A DNA stretch of 42,585 nucleotides from Massilia sp. YIM B02443. Its GTDB lineage: Bacteria; Pseudomonadota; Gammaproteobacteria; Burkholderiales; Burkholderiaceae_D. Both the position numbers and the translations under genes were made by a program. The stretch covers positions 933-43,517 of the forward strand of contig NZ_JASNRA010000034.1 in assembly GCF_030411955.1 (NCBI RefSeq), read 5' to 3'. Numbering within the stretch: the stretch's first letter is position 1; each line of letters starts with the position of its first letter. Below, piece after piece: positions 41,240 through 42,585 of this stretch. The notes below the pieces were generated by a model. It worked only from the letters and a program-made list of their open reading frames with translations. It was not told the DNA's origin and did not search any database.

Positions 41240-41253
41240 ATGATTTGAATCAA
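41240..41253 (+). promoter_or_regulatory. second FNR-box-like palindrome
   Basis: ATGATTTGAATCAA matches TTGAT-N4-ATCAA at nine of ten defined positions (first T is A). It is 30 bp upstream of the ATG of the plus-strand membrane hydrolase gene and about 210 bp from hemN. At this distance it would overlap the hydrolase promoter and could repress it, or act as a remote hemN site. Just downstream, AAGCTTGC is repeated (41254-41261, 41273-41280) around a run of eight G. Confidence 0.6.
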
Positions 41254-41283
41254 AAGCTTGCGGGGGGGGTGTAAGCTTGCAGG

Positions 41284-42498
41284 ATGGACAATCTCACCCA
41301 CTCCCTGGTCGGCCTGGCGCTTGGCGAAATCGTCGACCGCGCCCTGCCGCCGGCCTCCAATTCTCAGAATGCACGCACCCGGCACCGGCTGCTGTTGACC
41401 ACCGGCGCGCTGGCCAGCAACTTCCCCGACCTCGACCTGGTGCTCACGCCCTTGCTGGCGCCGCCGCTGGGCTACCTGCTGCATCATCGCGGCCATACCC
41501 ACACGCTGCTGTACGCGCTGCCCCAGCTGGCGCTGCTGCTCGGCCTGATGTGGCTGCTGTGGCCGGGCGCGCGGCGCCTGCTGCGCGAAGACCGGGTGGC
41601 GCGCTGGGCCACGCTGGGCGCCGGCCTGCTCGGCATGGTGCTGCACCTGACGTTCGACTCCCTGAATGTGTATGGCGTGCACCCGTTCCACCCCTTCGAT
41701 TCGCGCTGGCTGTATGGCGACCTGATCTTTATTATCGAGCCGGTGTTCTGGACCGCGCTCGGCGTAGCGCTGGCGCTGCTGGCGCCGCGGCGGTCGCTGC
41801 GCTGGCTATTCTCCGGCCTGATCGTGACGGCGTCGCTGCTGTTCGCCTGGCTCGGCTTCCTGCAATGGGGTTCGCTCGCCGCCCTGCTGGTGTTGGCGGG
41901 TGCGGTGGCGCTGGCGATGCGCCGCAGCGCGACGGCAGGATTGACCACCGCACTACTGGCATGCGTCGGCTTCGTCGCGATCCAGGCCGGCGCCGCGCAC
42001 CAGGCGCGCGGGCAGATCCGCGCCGCGCTGGTCAAGGCCGAGCCAGGCAGCCGGGTGCTGGACCTGCCGCTATCGGCCTTCCCCTCGAATCCGCTGTGCT
42101 GGTCGTTCGCCGCGATCACGCGCGACGATGCGGCGGGCAGCTACGCGGTGCGCATCGGCGTGCTGAGCCTGGCGCCCGGCGTGACCAGCGTAGCAGCCTG
42201 CCCAGCGCGCTTCGGCGGCGAGCCGGAGACCGATCCGAAGGCGCTGTCGTGGAAGTACCGCGAAGGAAATAGCCTGGCCGCACTGCGCGCGCTGCGCAGC
42301 GAGAACTGCCACTTCGACGCCTGGCTGCGCTTCGCGCGGGTGCCGTCGCTGGTCGACGGCAAGGCCACCGACATCCGCTTCGGGCCGGCGGATGCGCCGA
42401 ATTTTTCGACGCTGCCATATGCGGACATGGCGGCTCAGGCGTGTCCGGCGCCGGTGCCGCAGTGGGGACGGCCGCGAGCCGATCTGCTCGACGAATAA
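41284..42498 (+). CDS. DUF457/YdjM-like membrane-bound metal-dependent hydrolase
   Basis: A 404-residue inner-membrane protein. The N-terminus MDNLTHSLVGLALGE is the hallmark of this family. NFPDLD and HHRGHTHTLL supply the Asp and His cluster thought to bind metal, and HLTFDSLNVYG gives a further His/Asp. Seven or so transmembrane helices run to about residue 245. A soluble C-terminal region of some 150 residues (from RVLDLPLSAF) contains cysteines and is likely periplasmic. The family is named for predicted phospholipase-like hydrolase activity, but the substrate is unproven. The ribosome site is poor (AGG touching the ATG) and follows a G8 run. An FNR-box-like site 30 bp upstream suggests oxygen control. 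Confidence 0.88.
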   Translation: MDNLTHSLVGLALGEIVDRALPPASNSQNARTRHRLLLTTGALASNFPDLDLVLTPLLAPPLGYLLHHRGHTHTLLYALPQLALLLGLMWLLWPGARRLLREDRVARWATLGAGLLGMVLHLTFDSLNVYGVHPFHPFDSRWLYGDLIFIIEPVFWTALGVALALLAPRRSLRWLFSGLIVTASLLFAWLGFLQWGSLAALLVLAGAVALAMRRSATAGLTTALLACVGFVAIQAGAAHQARGQIRAALVKAEPGSRVLDLPLSAFPSNPLCWSFAAITRDDAAGSYAVRIGVLSLAPGVTSVAACPARFGGEPETDPKALSWKYREGNSLAALRALRSENCHFDAWLRFARVPSLVDGKATDIRFGPADAPNFSTLPYADMAAQACPAPVPQWGRPRADLLDE

Positions 42499-42501
42499 AA
42501 A

Positions 42502-42542
42502 TACCAACAGGGTCAGCCTACCAACAGTACCAACAGGGTCAG
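42502..42542. repeat. short tandem TACCAACAGGGTCAG repeat
   Basis: TACCAACAGGGTCAG occurs at 42502-42516 and again at 42528-42542, with a partial CTACCAACAG between them. Such short direct repeats next to a probable IS end are typical of decayed insertion sites; the origin is uncertain. Confidence 0.55.
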
Positions 42543-42544
42543 TG

Positions 42545-42585
42545 TGAGATGGTCCGGGTTTCATGGACATCCAAATAGGGGACAA
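42545..42585. mobile_element. possible left end of an IS3-family element, cut by the window edge
   Basis: TGAGATGGTCCGGGTTTCAT followed by GGAC resembles IS3-family terminal inverted repeats, which begin TGA or TGT and carry a CCGGGTTT-like core and GGAC. ATGGACATCCAAATAGG follows and may open a reading frame that leaves the window. Only 41 bases are visible, so neither the other end nor a transposase can be checked. Confidence 0.3.

Noticed and set aside
42070..42585. 171-codon minus-strand frame reaching the window edge
   Set aside because: Mostly antisense to the DUF457-type gene; its N-terminal part is translation of the short repeats.

Overview
The window is GC-rich, tightly packed DNA (by eye about 65-68% GC over most genes) from a Gram-negative bacterium. 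It encodes a TonB-dependent receptor, outer-membrane OmpA-type and lipobox proteins, and Tat-exported enzymes. The gene set (FNR with the E. coli-type cysteine spacing, cyanide-insensitive-type bd oxidase with a DUF2474 subunit, Cys-type formate dehydrogenase with DUF3305/DUF3306 partners, CcoI-like copper ATPase next to hemN) fits a betaproteobacterium of the Oxalobacteraceae (Massilia/Telluria-like). That assignment is inference from gene content, not from a marker gene. No rRNA, tRNA or CRISPR array was seen.

Layout. 1-1090: one unknown gene between short dispersed repeats of a CCGAAAAGTG-type family in both orientations. 1097-5777 (minus): an unknown membrane-anchored protein, pncB, a SET-domain methyltransferase and an acyl-CoA synthetase. 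5954-15493 (minus): an eleven-gene formate dehydrogenase operon (torD, small Tat protein, fdhA, fdhB, lipoprotein, fdhC, lipoprotein, periplasmic protein, DUF3305, DUF3306, polyferredoxin) linked by short gaps and ATGA overlaps. 15566-18264 (minus): cydA, cydB and a DUF2474 small subunit. 18487-20077 (plus): fnr and an AraC regulator. 20100-23180 (plus): a clearly AT-richer two-gene island of unknown function. It holds a membrane protein with a zinc-less HNH-like motif and a long coiled-coil, tail-anchored protein with 33-residue repeats. 23481-29973: EamA transporter, PACE efflux pump with divergent LysR, SDR with divergent AraC, DUF4892/OmpA-like protein, metallophosphoesterase and YCII-like protein. 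30074-32398 (minus): a TonB-dependent siderophore receptor behind a Fur-box-like site. 32625-36880: a 28-residue membrane peptide, a DUF885 peptidase-like protein, a small membrane protein, an arsenite/bile-acid-type transporter and a DksA/TraR zinc-finger protein. 36929-41032 (minus): CcoI-like copper ATPase and hemN. 41284-42498 (plus): a DUF457-type membrane hydrolase. The window ends in short repeats and what may be the tip of an IS3-family element.

How it fits together. The central 13 kb reads as a low-oxygen respiratory block. Periplasmic formate oxidation (FdhABC) would feed quinol, and the cyanide-insensitive bd oxidase would burn quinol with oxygen. FNR, encoded divergently, is the obvious sensor. 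CcoI (copper for cbb3 oxidase) and HemN (oxygen-independent heme synthesis) belong to the same physiology, and two FNR-box-like palindromes lie upstream of hemN. The most novel element is the AT-rich two-gene island at 20168-23180. I do not recognise either product. Its composition, membrane topology and nuclease-like motif make it a candidate mobile defence or conflict module, which is inference only.
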